A stretch of DNA of 64,000 nt. Source: an uncultured Clostridiaceae bacterium. GTDB taxonomy: Bacteria > Bacillota > Clostridia > Clostridiales > Clostridiaceae. A program made the position numbers and the translations under genes. Shown here piece after piece: positions 53,555 to 63,946 of the stretch (its first letter is position 1; each line of letters begins with the position of its first letter). The DNA lies in the NCBI GenBank assembly GCA_946405135.1, contig CAMJGD010000012.1, positions 1 to 64,000 on the forward strand. Direction: 5' to 3'. Under the pieces are notes generated by a model. The model worked only from the letters and a program-made list of their open reading frames with translations, was not told the origin of the DNA and searched no databases.

Positions 53555-55456
53555 CTATTTTTTTAACACTATTTCCATTAGTTGCTCTATATCATTAACT
53601 GCTTTAACTTCAATATCTTTTAGTCCTAAAGGAACTTCTCTATAGTTATCCTCTGGTACTATTACAAGCTTTATTCCTTTTCTCCTAGCGCCATATATCT
53701 TTTCAAATATGCCGCCTACTGGTTTTACCTTACCTCTTAAAGATATCTCTCCTGTAATAGCTACATCTTGTCTTAGAGGCTTTTTAAGCAGTGAGCTTAT
53801 GATACATAAAGTTATAGCTGCTCCAGCGGAAGGTCCGTCTATTCTTCCTCCCCCTATTACATTTACATGTATATCATAATCTTTTATATCTTTATCTGTA
53901 ATTTTTCTGATAACAGAAGCTGCATTAAATACAGAATCCTTTGCCATAGAACCTGCGGTATCATTAAACCTTACATGTCCAGCGCCCTTTTCCTTTGCTG
54001 GAAATACTGAAGCTTCTATCTCTATAGTAGAACCTATATATCCACTTACTCCTAGTCCATATACATGACCTATTTCAAATTTGCCTTCATTATCAAATCT
54101 TTCATAAGGAGTATATCTGCCTATAGAAATTACATCTTCTACATCTTTTTTCTTTATATATATTCTTTCTTCACTGCTGTGACTGCCATTATATAGAACA
54201 TAGCCATAAGCATCTGAAAGAATATTTACAGCTTTTCTTCCTTCTATGGTATATCTGCTTATAATCTCTGAAACTCCATCTTCAATATCCACTTCTAGCT
54301 TTTTAGCAGCATTCTCCACTATAGTTTGTATATCTTTTGAAGAAAGAGGCTCAAAATATACTTCAGCACATCTAGATCTTAATGCAGGGTTTAAATCTTC
54401 AGGCTCTTTTGTCGTTGCTCCTATTAGTATAAAATCTGCAGGAGCACCCTTTTCAAAAAGATATTTTATATATTTAGGTGTATTTTCATCATCTGGATCA
54501 TAATAAGAAGATGAAAATTCTACCCTTTTGTCTTCTAAAACTTTTAAAAGTTTATTCTGTAGTATTGGATCTAACTCTCCAATTTCATCTATGAATAGTA
54601 CTCCTCCATGAGCTTCTGTAACAAGTCCTGGTTTAGGTTCTGGTACTCCTATTTCAGCTAAGTCCCTTTTACTACCTTGGTAAATAGGATCATGAACAGA
54701 TCCTAAAAGAGGATTTGTTATCTCACGTGGATCCCATCTTAATGTAGTACCATCTACTTCTACAAACTTACAATTATCATCAAAAGGAGTAAACTTAAGC
54801 TTTTTTGCCTCTTCTAAAGCAAGCCTTGCAGCTGAAGTTTTACCTACCCCTGGAGGTCCGTATAATATTATATGCTGTGGATATGGAGAAGATATTTTTG
54901 AAAGTAAAGCTTTTATAGCCCTTTCTTGACCTACAATTTCAGAAAAATTATCTGGTCTCAATATATTCTGCACACTCTTTCCAAGCTTTCTGGAATCTAG
55001 CATTTCAAGCTGAGCATATTTTTTTAGAGTCTTAGCATTTTCAGGCCCTTTTTGTTTTCTTATTATGCCCAATTTCATTTCGTCTATATATTTTTCTTGT
55101 TTTTCCATTATAGCCTGTTCAACTTCTGTTTCTATTTTGCTTTGTACATATCTTCTTGCCAAATGCTCTGATATCCAGCTTGAAGTATCTTCCATAACCT
55201 GATTTATATTTTCTGAATTTGGTACAGCAGTTATACCTTTTCCATCACTAGCTATTTTGTTTAAAGCATATGCTCTTTTGTACACATCATTGCTGTTTAT
55301 ATACTTTTGTAATTTATATTTTACTGTTCTTGAACGAACCGCTCCATCATCTAGTACATTATTTAATATTTCAAATAAAACATTTATCTGAGATTCTAAA
55401 TTTATACTGCCATCTAAAAATTTTTGTACTTCATTAGCTTCAAATTGTGATTTCAA
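53555..55456 (-). CDS. lonC: Lon-family ATP-dependent protease (spore-former LonC type)
   Basis: A 633-residue protease without the usual Lon N-terminal substrate domain. It has a helical N-terminus (1-165), an AAA+ domain with Walker A GPPGVGKT (200-207) and Walker B VLFIDEIGEL, and a C-terminal Lon protease domain with catalytic Ser in GGGRIDGPSAGAA and Lys in EISLRGKVKPVGG. This architecture matches the Lon subfamily found in endospore formers. The start is TTG (55456), 7 nt after GGGGG; an ATA stands directly before it but too close to the site. Confidence 0.92.
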   Translation of the reverse strand: MKSQFEANEVQKFLDGSINLESQINVLFEILNNVLDDGAVRSRTVKYKLQKYINSNDVYKRAYALNKIASDGKGITAVPNSENINQVMEDTSSWISEHLARRYVQSKIETEVEQAIMEKQEKYIDEMKLGIIRKQKGPENAKTLKKYAQLEMLDSRKLGKSVQNILRPDNFSEIVGQERAIKALLSKISSPYPQHIILYGPPGVGKTSAARLALEEAKKLKFTPFDDNCKFVEVDGTTLRWDPREITNPLLGSVHDPIYQGSKRDLAEIGVPEPKPGLVTEAHGGVLFIDEIGELDPILQNKLLKVLEDKRVEFSSSYYDPDDENTPKYIKYLFEKGAPADFILIGATTKEPEDLNPALRSRCAEVYFEPLSSKDIQTIVENAAKKLEVDIEDGVSEIISRYTIEGRKAVNILSDAYGYVLYNGSHSSEERIYIKKKDVEDVISIGRYTPYERFDNEGKFEIGHVYGLGVSGYIGSTIEIEASVFPAKEKGAGHVRFNDTAGSMAKDSVFNAASVIRKITDKDIKDYDIHVNVIGGGRIDGPSAGAAITLCIISSLLKKPLRQDVAITGEISLRGKVKPVGGIFEKIYGARRKGIKLVIVPEDNYREVPLGLKDIEVKAVNDIEQLMEIVLKK

Positions 55457-55471
55457 TATTTATCCCCCTTA

Positions 55472-55915
55472 TTATTCTGAAGCGATAATCACTTTTATTT
55501 TGGTTGAAACCTCTGGATATAATTTAAGTTCTACCTCATAGGTTCCTATCTGTTTTATTGTATCCATTACTATTTTCTTTTTATCTATGTCTACATTTAA
55601 TTGATTTTTAATTAATTCTGATATATCTTTACTTGTAATTGCTCCAAATAATCTTCCGCTTTCTCCTGTTTTAACAGTTGCCTTTAATTCCTTGCCTTTT
55701 AAACTTTCTGCTAAAGCTTGAGCCTCTTCTATTTCAGCCAGCTTTTTCTTTCTTTCATTCTCTTTTTTTAAATTTACTATGTGCAAATTTTCCTGAGTTG
55801 CTTCTTCAGCTAACTTTCTTGGAAATAGAAAATTTCTTGCATATCCATCAGAGGCGTTTGCCACATCACCTTTCTTACCTAATCCTTTAACATCTTTTAA
55901 TAATATAACTTTCAT
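55472..55915 (-). CDS. rplI: 50S ribosomal protein L9
   Basis: A 147-residue L9 with the classic N-terminal domain ([17 protein letters not shown]), a long connecting helix and a C-terminal rRNA-binding domain. The start overlaps the gdpP stop by 4 nt, and AAGGTG precedes it. The gdpP-rplI-lonC-dnaB order is typical of Firmicutes. Confidence 0.98.
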   Translation of the reverse strand: MKVILLKDVKGLGKKGDVANASDGYARNFLFPRKLAEEATQENLHIVNLKKENERKKKLAEIEEAQALAESLKGKELKATVKTGESGRLFGAITSKDISELIKNQLNVDIDKKKIVMDTIKQIGTYEVELKLYPEVSTKIKVIIASE

Positions 55916-57891
55916 TTCTTTTCACCTTCCCTTAAGTAATTATTTATAGCAGCTTTTAATGTTTCTAAGGCTTCCTCTAAACTCACATTAAGAAGTTTCG
56001 CCCCAGCCATAGTCATATGGCCTCCACCACCTAAGGATTCTAATATAATTTGTACATTAACATCTCCTAAAGATCGTCCGCTGATATGCACATCCTCTTC
56101 TATTTTAACAAGAACGAAGGATGCTTGAATACCTGTAATATTTAGTAGCTCATCCGCAGCTTGGGCAGCTAATACAGTTTCTTGTATATCTGGTGGACAG
56201 GTAGCAATAGCAATATTATTTTCTACTATTGCTGATTTTATGGTTTCAGACTTTTTAATGTAAGTAGAAAGATCATTACCAAACATTTTCTTTACATCTA
56301 TAGTATCTGCACCTAATCTTCTCAAAAATGAGGCTGCCTCAAAGGTTCTTACTCCTGTTTTAAAATAGAAGTTTTTAGTATCTACACATATACCTGCAAG
56401 AAGAGCCTCCGCTTCTATCTGATTAAGTTTAGGTTTGTCTAGCATATACTGTATCATTTCTGTGATAAGCTCAGAAGTTGATGATGCATAGGCCTCAATA
56501 TAGGTTATAAGCGCCCCCTCTATAAAATCAGGAGTTCTTCTATGATGATCTATTATAACTAATTTATTGGTCATAGAAACTATTTCTTTGTCCTGTACAT
56601 ATCCCATACTGTGTACATCTAGCAATATGAGAAGGCTATTATCATCTAGATTATTCCTACATTCTTCTGGTTTTACAAATAAGTCATCATAAATAGCATT
56701 TTTCTTTAATTTATCTAAAATATATCTTATGCTGCTATTACCTTCCTGAAGTACTATGTAACATTCATTGTGAAATTTTCTTATAGCACTGCTTAATCCT
56801 ATTGCAGCTCCAATACAATCCATATCAGGGTTCTTATGTCCCATTATATATACCTTTGTACTTTCATTTATCAGATCTTTAAGGGCATGGGCTATTACCC
56901 TAGCTCTGACTTTTGTCCTTTTTTCAAGTTCCTTAGTGTTTCCACCGTAAAAAGATAGTTTATCACCATTTTTTACTACAACTTGATCTCCGCCTCTACC
57001 TAAAGCAAGTTCTTTAGCTTTATTAGCATAATTGTAGTTTTCTAAAGGACTCTTTCCACCCCTACCTACTCCTATGCTTAAAGTTACTGCTAACTTATTT
57101 CCTATATTTATTTCCCTTGTAGTATCCAATATTTCAAATTTTTTATTCATTTCATCTTCTATATAATTGCCCTGAACAGAAAGTATATACTTGTTAGAGG
57201 AATATTTTTTTATCATGGCATTTATGCTTTGAGCATAGCTATTTATATTTCTTTCTATTTCTGCTACTAATAGCGGTCTTTTATCCTCTTCTGTACTTTT
57301 AATTACATCATCTAGGTTATCCACTTCTATAAGCATCACATTTTCTTTACTGTCAATGTTAGCTTTATTTGATGTGACATCATAAAAGTATAATAACATA
57401 ATATTATTTTTTTTATAAGCATCAGAGGATATATCAATATAGTTTGCATAAATATCATAATATTTGTCATTTAAATTTACACTTTCGTAAACATGATTTT
57501 CTTCATGTTCTTTTGGATTAAAATCTTTAATAATATGATTTATATTTTTACCTAGAATCTGTTCTCTGCTCATTATAGAAGAAAACCTATTATTATACCA
57601 GGATATATTTCCTTCCTCTCCTACTATTATAAGGGGAAACGGAAGATTAACAAGGGTGTTTCGTGTTGCTGCATCCAGATTAGAGGAAAAATCCTTTATA
57701 AATTCCTCCCACTCGCTTTTCTTTTTCTTCAAAGAAATTATATTATATAATACAATAAGCCCGAAAAATAGTAAAGAAATAAATCCTTCTACTAAATAGC
57801 CCTTTAAGAATATTGCAGCTATTAATATAGCTATAAATAAAATATATGTCTTTGTATCTGGTATTAATTTTTTATATTTATCCACCAGCAA
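55912..57891 (-). CDS. gdpP: cyclic-di-AMP phosphodiesterase GdpP
   Basis: A 659-residue membrane protein that degrades c-di-AMP. Order: two N-terminal membrane helices, a PAS domain (about 80-175), a degenerate GGDEF domain (about 180-310), then DHH and DHHA1 catalytic domains. The DHH signatures are [13 protein letters not shown] and DHHRRTPD, and the end carries [11 protein letters not shown]. The start is TTG at 57891, about 6 nt after AAGGAGG. It is translationally coupled to rplI. Confidence 0.96.
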   Translation of the reverse strand: MLVDKYKKLIPDTKTYILFIAILIAAIFLKGYLVEGFISLLFFGLIVLYNIISLKKKKSEWEEFIKDFSSNLDAATRNTLVNLPFPLIIVGEEGNISWYNNRFSSIMSREQILGKNINHIIKDFNPKEHEENHVYESVNLNDKYYDIYANYIDISSDAYKKNNIMLLYFYDVTSNKANIDSKENVMLIEVDNLDDVIKSTEEDKRPLLVAEIERNINSYAQSINAMIKKYSSNKYILSVQGNYIEDEMNKKFEILDTTREINIGNKLAVTLSIGVGRGGKSPLENYNYANKAKELALGRGGDQVVVKNGDKLSFYGGNTKELEKRTKVRARVIAHALKDLINESTKVYIMGHKNPDMDCIGAAIGLSSAIRKFHNECYIVLQEGNSSIRYILDKLKKNAIYDDLFVKPEECRNNLDDNSLLILLDVHSMGYVQDKEIVSMTNKLVIIDHHRRTPDFIEGALITYIEAYASSTSELITEMIQYMLDKPKLNQIEAEALLAGICVDTKNFYFKTGVRTFEAASFLRRLGADTIDVKKMFGNDLSTYIKKSETIKSAIVENNIAIATCPPDIQETVLAAQAADELLNITGIQASFVLVKIEEDVHISGRSLGDVNVQIILESLGGGGHMTMAGAKLLNVSLEEALETLKAAINNYLREGEKK

Positions 57892-57928
57892 GACCGCCCT
57901 CCTTAAATAATTGGCAAAAGTTAATTAT

Positions 57929-58936
57929 TTATTTTTTAAACCTTTTTCCAAGAGTATTACCTAGGCTATTTGGGTCTAACTTTCTTATATCCATTATTAT
58001 ATCTGTAAGTCCAACATACATTAAAATCAAATTAATAGCTGGAATTAAAGTTGCCATTATACACAAAAATATGATAAGCCCTTTTTTCATATTAAATTTA
58101 AACTTTAAAACATAAGATAACACCGCTAATCCATCCAGTGACAGTGCAAACTGTAATAAAGTCATAGAAGAAGTCAATATGTATTCTCCAATAGCCATAG
58201 ACTTTGAAGAAAAAATAAATCCTAAACATACCAATGCTATTAAACCAGCACCTATTCTATTATCTAAATACCAATGGGTAAATGGTCTTACAGGTTCTGC
58301 TTCGTACCTTAATCTCTTTAAAACTTTTCTAGTCAATATATAGTTAATATAGGCCATAAACAATGCTGATATTATAAGCAATCCAGGTAAAATAATCATT
58401 ATCATATGTACATCTAACATGCTCATAACTTTATATGCGGGATTAGATTCCACATTAACTCCTAAACTTCCATAAATTTTCTTGCTTAAATCTAAAGACT
58501 GTTTATAGGAATCAACAAATTTTTGTATTAGAGAGTATAGATCTGTTTTTAATGTTACTTTTATCATTAAAAATGTACTTAAAATATTACCAATTAATAT
58601 AGATACTGTCTGATAAACTATAGTTATTACTGGTTTTTTCTTTCTCTTTATGCAATATCCTATAACTAACCCTGTAAGTCCAAATAGTACAAAGGAACCT
58701 ATGGCTGCTATAGGGTTATAAAATATAGCTATTAATATTGAACTTACTATGACTGCAGATAAAGCTACCTTAAAATCATGCTTCATATAAAGTATCGTTA
58801 TAGGTAATGGTAATACAAATACCCCTACAAAGTTAAATAAAGGTACATACGCATTCATAAGCATCAATATCAAAATTATTGCTGACATAATTCCTATTTC
58901 TACTATAGATTGAGTACTGTATTTTTTACTTCCCAT
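57929..58936 (-). CDS. yybS: YybS/DUF2232 family membrane protein
   Basis: A 335-residue protein with about eight membrane helices of the DUF2232 family, regularly found upstream of gdpP in Firmicutes; its function is unknown. An ATG exists at 58948, but GGAGG lies between it and the ATG at 58936 (5-nt spacing), so the latter is preferred. It precedes gdpP by 37 nt. Confidence 0.88.
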   Translation of the reverse strand: MGSKKYSTQSIVEIGIMSAIILILMLMNAYVPLFNFVGVFVLPLPITILYMKHDFKVALSAVIVSSILIAIFYNPIAAIGSFVLFGLTGLVIGYCIKRKKKPVITIVYQTVSILIGNILSTFLMIKVTLKTDLYSLIQKFVDSYKQSLDLSKKIYGSLGVNVESNPAYKVMSMLDVHMIMIILPGLLIISALFMAYINYILTRKVLKRLRYEAEPVRPFTHWYLDNRIGAGLIALVCLGFIFSSKSMAIGEYILTSSMTLLQFALSLDGLAVLSYVLKFKFNMKKGLIIFLCIMATLIPAINLILMYVGLTDIIMDIRKLDPNSLGNTLGKRFKK

Positions 58937-58954
58937 GTTATCCTCCATAAAATT

Positions 58955-59272
58955 CTAGTTTCTCTCTTTTATATGATTGTATAATTTGCTCAAACTTTTT
59001 CCATTCTTCTCTACTAAATCTTCTTCAATCATACCAACTTTAAGTTTTTTTTGCATAGTTTCATCTACTGCACTATAAGAATATCCTAACCTTTCTGCTA
59101 AAATATATAATATTATTATTGCCCCGGAAATACAATCTAATATAGCTTCTACAGCTACATTACTTCCTTTTGTTAGAAGCCTGAAAAATTCCCCTATTAT
59201 GCACAATAATTGAGCCTTTAAATCTTCTATAATCTTTACGTCTGACATTATATTCAAACTTTCTTTTTTCAC
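58955..59272 (-). CDS. MazG-like family protein
   Basis: A 105-residue all-helical protein resembling the MazG-like family of clostridia (EDLKAQLLCIIGEFFRLL near the N-terminus and AIIILYILAERLGYS). True MazG metal-binding EExxE motifs are not evident, so nucleotide pyrophosphatase activity is doubtful. The start is GTG with AGGAGG 8 nt upstream. It stands 18 nt before yybS and may share its transcript. Confidence 0.75.
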   Translation of the reverse strand: MKKESLNIMSDVKIIEDLKAQLLCIIGEFFRLLTKGSNVAVEAILDCISGAIIILYILAERLGYSYSAVDETMQKKLKVGMIEEDLVEKNGKSLSKLYNHIKERN

Positions 59273-59513
59273 TACGTTACCCTCCTACTTTCTATACTCC
59301 CTAAGAGTGCCTTTGACGCAGCGGTTTTCTCTTTTATATATTAATTGTAGTTTTTTTTCAATATTTATGCAACTAAAGATTATTGCATAATAAAAAAATG
59401 CATTAAGTTTAGTATAACTTAACACACTTTTCCATATTGTAGCAGTATCATATCTAGTTTATTATTATACTTTTATTTTTTATAACATATTTATACTAAT
59501 ATAATATACTAAT

Positions 59514-60077
59514 TTATACTGGACAATCCATACATATTTTAGTGTTAACTAGTTTTAATTCATTATTCTCAAATAAATCATTCTGTTTTGATATTTTAAA
59601 TGGTATTAACTCAAACAATCTTTTATCTTCTACATAATAATCTTCCGCAGAAAATTGTCCGAATTTGCTTTTACATTTTATTTGTGTTGCTATTAGATGC
59701 ATTTTATCAAAACTAACATCTAATACTATATTTTCTCCAAACAAAACTATTCTAACATAACTCCAATTAACTATTGTATTTTTCCTAGATATTAATCTCA
59801 TTGTATTATCTTTTACTCTTACATTCTCAATATAACTCTCAAAACCTAAAGATTTCATTAATGTATAGAATAACACATTTTTACTGAAGTTATCTCCTCT
59901 TCCCATAACTAAGGTTTCTGATGCTTTTTGATAATTACTATAGGGGTCATAATATATAGAATTTTTAATATCAAAATATACTCTGTTAATCAAGTCTATG
60001 TCACTATACTTTTTGCTAATTTCTCTAACATATTTAATAATTTTTTCATTATTAGTATCACAATATATATAACACAT
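59514..60077 (-). CDS. hypothetical protein, degenerate transglutaminase-like
   Basis: A 187-residue soluble protein. The segment GRGDNFSKNVLFYTLMKSLG (59-78) and the following NWSYVRI...IVLDVSFD (104-123) align with the Cys and His/Asp regions of the transglutaminase-like fold. The catalytic Cys position is N63 and the His position is V103, leaving only D120. If the fold is right, it is not an active protease or transglutaminase. It ends in CMDCPV. It lies 11 nt after the REC-TPR gene, so it probably belongs to that signalling unit. Confidence 0.5.
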   Translation of the reverse strand: MCYIYCDTNNEKIIKYVREISKKYSDIDLINRVYFDIKNSIYYDPYSNYQKASETLVMGRGDNFSKNVLFYTLMKSLGFESYIENVRVKDNTMRLISRKNTIVNWSYVRIVLFGENIVLDVSFDKMHLIATQIKCKSKFGQFSAEDYYVEDKRLFELIPFKISKQNDLFENNELKLVNTKICMDCPV

Positions 60078-60088
60078 ATTATCACCTT

Positions 60089-60673
60089 TTACATATTATT
60101 ATATCCAAATATTTCTGAAATAGAATAAAATCTAACCGCTTCCTCTTTTGCACCGTTATATTCATAAGCTTTCCCCAGAAGATAATAAATCTCCCCATTA
60201 GTAGGCTCTACAGATAAAGCCTTTCTTAGTATACTTATAGCTTCATCTGCCCTGCTATTATTTAAAGCATCCTTAGCCATACTTATATGGTATTTAATGT
60301 TTTCTGAGCTTTCATTATACTCTCTTATTTCTCTTAAAACGCCTTTTACTTTATCTGCGGTAAATGGTTTCTGTAAATAAGCTACAGCTCCTAGCTTAGT
60401 ACATTCTATAGCATTTCTAACCGTAGCAAAAGCTGTCATTATTATAATGGGTGTATTTATGCCCTTACTCCTTATTCTTCTTAACACTTCTGTACCACTA
60501 ATTTCTGGCATTTTTATATCTATAAAAGCCATTTCTAATTCAGTATTCTCTAATATATCTAAGGACTCTAAACCATTTTTGGCTTGGATTACTTCGTAGC
60601 CTTCTAGTTCTAAGCAAGTAGTTAACATCATTCTTATATTCTTTGTGTCATCAACCACTAATACTTTTCCCAT
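60089..60673 (-). CDS. response regulator with receiver and TPR domains
   Basis: A 194-residue regulator. The receiver (1-120) has the acidic pair DD (8-9), phospho-acceptor D52 in FIDIKMPE, the conserved T80 and K102 (QKPF). The tail (about 128-190) is two TPR-like helical pairs, with AISILRKALSVEPTNGEIYYL, and there is no DNA-binding domain. Output is therefore by protein contact. It follows the sensor kinase by 17 nt and is followed by the transglutaminase-like gene. Confidence 0.88.
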   Translation of the reverse strand: MGKVLVVDDTKNIRMMLTTCLELEGYEVIQAKNGLESLDILENTELEMAFIDIKMPEISGTEVLRRIRSKGINTPIIIMTAFATVRNAIECTKLGAVAYLQKPFTADKVKGVLREIREYNESSENIKYHISMAKDALNNSRADEAISILRKALSVEPTNGEIYYLLGKAYEYNGAKEEAVRFYSISEIFGYNNM

Positions 60674-60690
60674 ATTGTCACCTCTCTATT

Positions 60691-62538
60691 TTAATTCATT
60701 AAGGGTAATGCTACTATAAATTCACTTCCTTCTCCTAATGTGCTTTCACACCAAATTTCTCCCCCATGCATCTCTACTATTTGTTTTGCAATGGCTAATC
60801 CTAGACCTGTGCCTTTTGAATCATTGTCATCAGCATTAATTTGTACAAACTTATCAAACACCTTGTCTATATATTCTTCTGGTATTCCTATTCCACTATC
60901 CTTTACAGATATATAAATTTTTCTGTCTGAATTATATGCTCTTATAGTTATTTCATCACCTTCTAAGGTGTATTTAAGTGCATTTGATATTAAGTTATTA
61001 ATTACCCAAGTCAACTTTTCAAAATCCCCTTCTATTTCAGGCAGATCTTTTGGAGCATCGTAGTAAAGATCAACTTTTTTGCTTTCAGCAAGATTATAAA
61101 ATTCTTTAACTGAATTTTGTATCATATTCCTTACTTTACACCTTTCAAACTTAAACATAGATTTATCATATTCAAGTTTAGATAATCTTAAAAGATCGTT
61201 AACTAAAGCTAATAGCCTATCTAAATCTTCTTTAATAGTATTCATTATTTCCTTTTGCTTTTCATTTAGCTCTCCTAATCCTCCATCTGTAATCATGCTT
61301 GTACCTATCATAAGAGAAGTTAAAGGGGTCTTAAATTCATGGGATACTGTGGATATGAACTCTGTCTTCATATTTTCTAGCTGTTTAAGCTCTGTAACGT
61401 TTTGAAATACCACTACTACTCCGCTTATCTTGGTATTATCTATGCTATTAGCTACGGCAGTTACCACAACATTAAAGTAGTATTCCTTTCCTTTCGAATT
61501 TATATTTATTATCTTTTCTTTATACTGATTAACATTATCTAAATCATTATAAGCATTTGATATATAATCAAAAATTTCCCCATCATGAACTGCTTCCAAA
61601 AAATGCTTATTTAATACTTTATCTTCTGTTATATTGAAAAATTTTTCAAATTCATTATTAAGCAAAGTTATCTTATAATTAGTATCTAATACTATAAGAG
61701 GTGTAGAGGAGCTTTTAACAATAGCTAAAGTTTTATTTCTCTCTTGTATTAGCTTTCCTAAAGTACTTCTTTCAAATTCTGAAAGTCTTTTAGTCATATT
61801 ATTGAATTCCTGTGCCATAATACCTATTTCATCTTGAGATACCACTGGTGCTTGTTGATCCAAGTCGCCTTCTCTAACTTTTTTTATAGTTTCTGTAAGT
61901 AAATAGATAGGTTTAAATACTTTATTAGTATAATGCCTAGAAAGTATGAATCCGCTTATTACAGCAATAATAGATAAGCTTAATATTATATACATAGAAT
62001 CTTCAGCATATTTAGTTACTCTATCTTTGCTATTTAACATAGAAGTTTCATTTAAAACTATTAAATCATTTAATGTTTTTCTTACTTCTCCAGCCGAAGG
62101 CATAACATGCTTATTATAAAATTCCATTGTATTTTGAGCATTATAGCTATTTCTATTTACTTGAAGTTCAGAAAAATTCTTTACATATTCTAGATATTGT
62201 TTCCCGAGTATATCTACTAAGTCTTTTTCCCCTTTTTCAGTTACATTATTAGATTCTATATTGTACCATTTTAAAAAATCATTACTATACTTATAAAATT
62301 CATCAGATTTGCTTTTGGAATTCTCATATATATTTGAAATTATTATTAAATCTTGTTTCTCTATAGCTTCTGCCATATTGTTAGATGCATTTATACTTTT
62401 ATAATTATCTATCATAAGACCATCAATTGACTTTTTTAAATTATATAAATTTATAACTGAACATGAGCCTACTATTCCTATGGTTATTACCAATAACAAA
62501 TAAATCAAGGTTATTTTTCCCTTAAAAGTTTTATTCAT
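60691..62538 (-). CDS. membrane sensor histidine kinase (HAMP-PAS-HisKA-HATPase)
   Basis: A 615-residue kinase. Membrane helix 1 is at about 8-30, followed by an all-helical extracellular sensor (31-180), membrane helix 2 (182-200) and HAMP (201-255). A PAS domain spans about 270-385, HisKA has phospho-acceptor H400 in STVSHEFKTPLTS, and the ATPase domain carries NNLISNALKYT and DSGIGIPEE. It is a PhoR/WalK-like layout. AAGGAG precedes the ATG. Partner is the REC-TPR protein downstream. Confidence 0.93.
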   Translation of the reverse strand: MNKTFKGKITLIYLLLVITIGIVGSCSVINLYNLKKSIDGLMIDNYKSINASNNMAEAIEKQDLIIISNIYENSKSKSDEFYKYSNDFLKWYNIESNNVTEKGEKDLVDILGKQYLEYVKNFSELQVNRNSYNAQNTMEFYNKHVMPSAGEVRKTLNDLIVLNETSMLNSKDRVTKYAEDSMYIILSLSIIAVISGFILSRHYTNKVFKPIYLLTETIKKVREGDLDQQAPVVSQDEIGIMAQEFNNMTKRLSEFERSTLGKLIQERNKTLAIVKSSSTPLIVLDTNYKITLLNNEFEKFFNITEDKVLNKHFLEAVHDGEIFDYISNAYNDLDNVNQYKEKIININSKGKEYYFNVVVTAVANSIDNTKISGVVVVFQNVTELKQLENMKTEFISTVSHEFKTPLTSLMIGTSMITDGGLGELNEKQKEIMNTIKEDLDRLLALVNDLLRLSKLEYDKSMFKFERCKVRNMIQNSVKEFYNLAESKKVDLYYDAPKDLPEIEGDFEKLTWVINNLISNALKYTLEGDEITIRAYNSDRKIYISVKDSGIGIPEEYIDKVFDKFVQINADDNDSKGTGLGLAIAKQIVEMHGGEIWCESTLGEGSEFIVALPLMN

Positions 62539-62793
62539 AATAATCTCCTTAAATATATTTCTTATATCCCTAAAACTTAATCCTAGTAAATAATAAAAAA
62601 ACTTGTTTCTTTATGCTATAAGTATATTATCAAAAAAAGCTTTATTCAATTCTATATACCATTGATAATTATTAAAAAACTAATATAGGATAATGATAGT
62701 ATAAAATAATTTAAGCTAATACCTGTTTATATGTAAGAAAATTCAAATTTCCATGCATCTTCAGCAATTATGCTTTAATTTAATCAAAAAATT

Positions 62794-62828
62794 AAAAAAA
62801 GCGAAGTTTAATAAATAACTTCGCTTTT
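62794..62828 (-). terminator. terminator of rpsF-ssb-rpsR
   Basis: GCGAAGTT (62801-62808) pairs with AACTTCGC (62817-62824), extended by A/T pairs. On the minus strand seven T residues follow. It lies just after the rpsR stop. Confidence 0.9.
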
Positions 62829-62833
62829 ATAAA

Positions 62834-63094
62834 CTATTCTGTTGTAAATGGTAGTAATGCTATATTTCTTGATCTCTTTATAGCTTCTGTAAGCTCTCTT
62901 TGATGTTTAGCACATGTGCCAGATATTCTTCTTGGAAGAATCTTTCCTCTTTCAGTTATATATTTTCTAAGCTTATTTACATCTTTATAATCTATTGTTT
63001 CGGCTTTATCCATGCAGAAAGCACAAACCTTTTTCTTTGACCTTCTCATTTTTCCGCCGCCTCTTTTAGCATTATCTCTCTGATCTCTACTCAT
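62834..63094 (-). CDS. rpsR: 30S ribosomal protein S18
   Basis: An 86-residue S18 with the conserved core [16 protein letters not shown] and the C-terminal SRNIALLPF. It keeps the cysteine form (CAFC, residues 24-27, and GTCAKHQ), indicating a zinc-binding C+ version. AAGGAGGG precedes the ATG. It is the last gene of rpsF-ssb-rpsR. Confidence 0.98.
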   Translation of the reverse strand: MSRDQRDNAKRGGGKMRRSKKKVCAFCMDKAETIDYKDVNKLRKYITERGKILPRRISGTCAKHQRELTEAIKRSRNIALLPFTTE

Positions 63095-63120
63095 TCATTA
63101 TCCCTCCTTACCAAAATATA

Positions 63121-63552
63121 TTAGAATGGTATGTCTCCATCATCTACAGGAGTCATATCATCATCATACTGTGCATTTCCAAAAGAATCATTTGGCATAC
63201 CATAATCAGAATTGTTATTAAAGGATGCTTCTTTGTTTCCCCATTCAAGGAACTGAACTTCATCAGCTACAACCTCAGTAACATATCTTTTGGTGCCATC
63301 TTTAGCATCATAAGTTCTGGTTTGAATTCTACCACTAATCCCCATGAGTTTTCCTTTATTCATGTAGTTAGCTGTAGCCTCTGCTTGTTTACCCCATATA
63401 ACAACGGGTATAAAGTCAGCTTCTCTTTGAGCAGTTTTGCTATTATACCTATCTACTGCTAAGGTTAGAGTGGTAACTGCTGTTCCTGCTCCTGGTGTAA
63501 ATCTTAATTCAGGATCCTTAGTTAATCTTCCTATTAGAACAACCCTATTCAA
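63121..63552 (-). CDS. ssb: single-stranded DNA-binding protein
   Basis: A 143-residue SSB. The OB-fold starts [18 protein letters not shown] and spans about 1-105, followed by a flexible linker and the acidic tip DDGDIPF that recruits partner proteins. The start is TTG, 6 nt after AAGGCGGTG. It lies between rpsF and rpsR. Confidence 0.97.
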   Translation of the reverse strand: MNRVVLIGRLTKDPELRFTPGAGTAVTTLTLAVDRYNSKTAQREADFIPVVIWGKQAEATANYMNKGKLMGISGRIQTRTYDAKDGTKRYVTEVVADEVQFLEWGNKEASFNNNSDYGMPNDSFGNAQYDDDMTPVDDGDIPF

Positions 63553-63565
63553 TTAATACACCGCC

Positions 63566-63853
63566 TTATTTTTCTTCATTAACTATTAAGTGTCTTATAA
63601 CGCTATCGGATATTCTAAATATTCTATCTAATTCCTTTGGTAATTCAGGATTAGCACTGAAATTTATTAATGTGTAGTAGCCTTCATTTACTTTGTTGAT
63701 TTCATAAGCAAGCTTTCTCTTACCCCAAAAATCAACGTTATCAACTACTCCACCTCCATTTTCAATTACACCCTTAAACTTTTCTATACCAGCTTTAACA
63801 GCTTCTTCTTCTAAAGATGGATGTAATATAAATAAAGTTTCGTATTTTCTCAT
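63566..63853 (-). CDS. rpsF: 30S ribosomal protein S6
   Basis: A 95-residue S6 starting MRKYETLFILHPSLEEE with the conserved WGKRKLAYEINK. GGAGGAGGTG precedes the ATG. It is the first gene of the operon and is preceded by an S6:S18-type leader structure. Confidence 0.98.
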   Translation of the reverse strand: MRKYETLFILHPSLEEEAVKAGIEKFKGVIENGGGVVDNVDFWGKRKLAYEINKVNEGYYTLINFSANPELPKELDRIFRISDSVIRHLIVNEEK

Positions 63854-63869
63854 TAAAATTCACCTCCTC

Positions 63870-63904
63870 CCCTCGGACTAACGGCTGTGTTTTACACAGC
63901 AGGG
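63870..63904 (-). promoter_or_regulatory. S6:S18 ribosomal leader motif
   Basis: In the rpsF 5' UTR (minus strand) GCTGTGT (63894-63900 complement) pairs with ACACAGC (63884-63890 complement) over a 3-nt loop. An outer CCCT/AGGG helix (63901-63904 with 63870-63873) encloses a one-sided bulge with two CCG triplets. This is the layout reported for rpsF leaders bound by the S6:S18 complex for feedback control. The outer helix abuts the ribosome site. Confidence 0.65.
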
Positions 63905-63917
63905 ATTACATCTAAAT

Positions 63918-63946
63918 ATTTTATCATTTTATAATAATTAAATCAA
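63918..63946 (-). promoter_or_regulatory. promoter of rpsF-ssb-rpsR
   Basis: On the minus strand TTGATT (63941-63946) and TAAAAT (63918-63923) are separated by 17 nt. It lies just upstream of the S6:S18 leader. Confidence 0.65.

Noticed and set aside
55457-55459. ATA before lonC as a fourth AUA start
   Set aside because: It is only 4 nt from the Shine-Dalgarno, and the adjacent TTG has normal 7-nt spacing.
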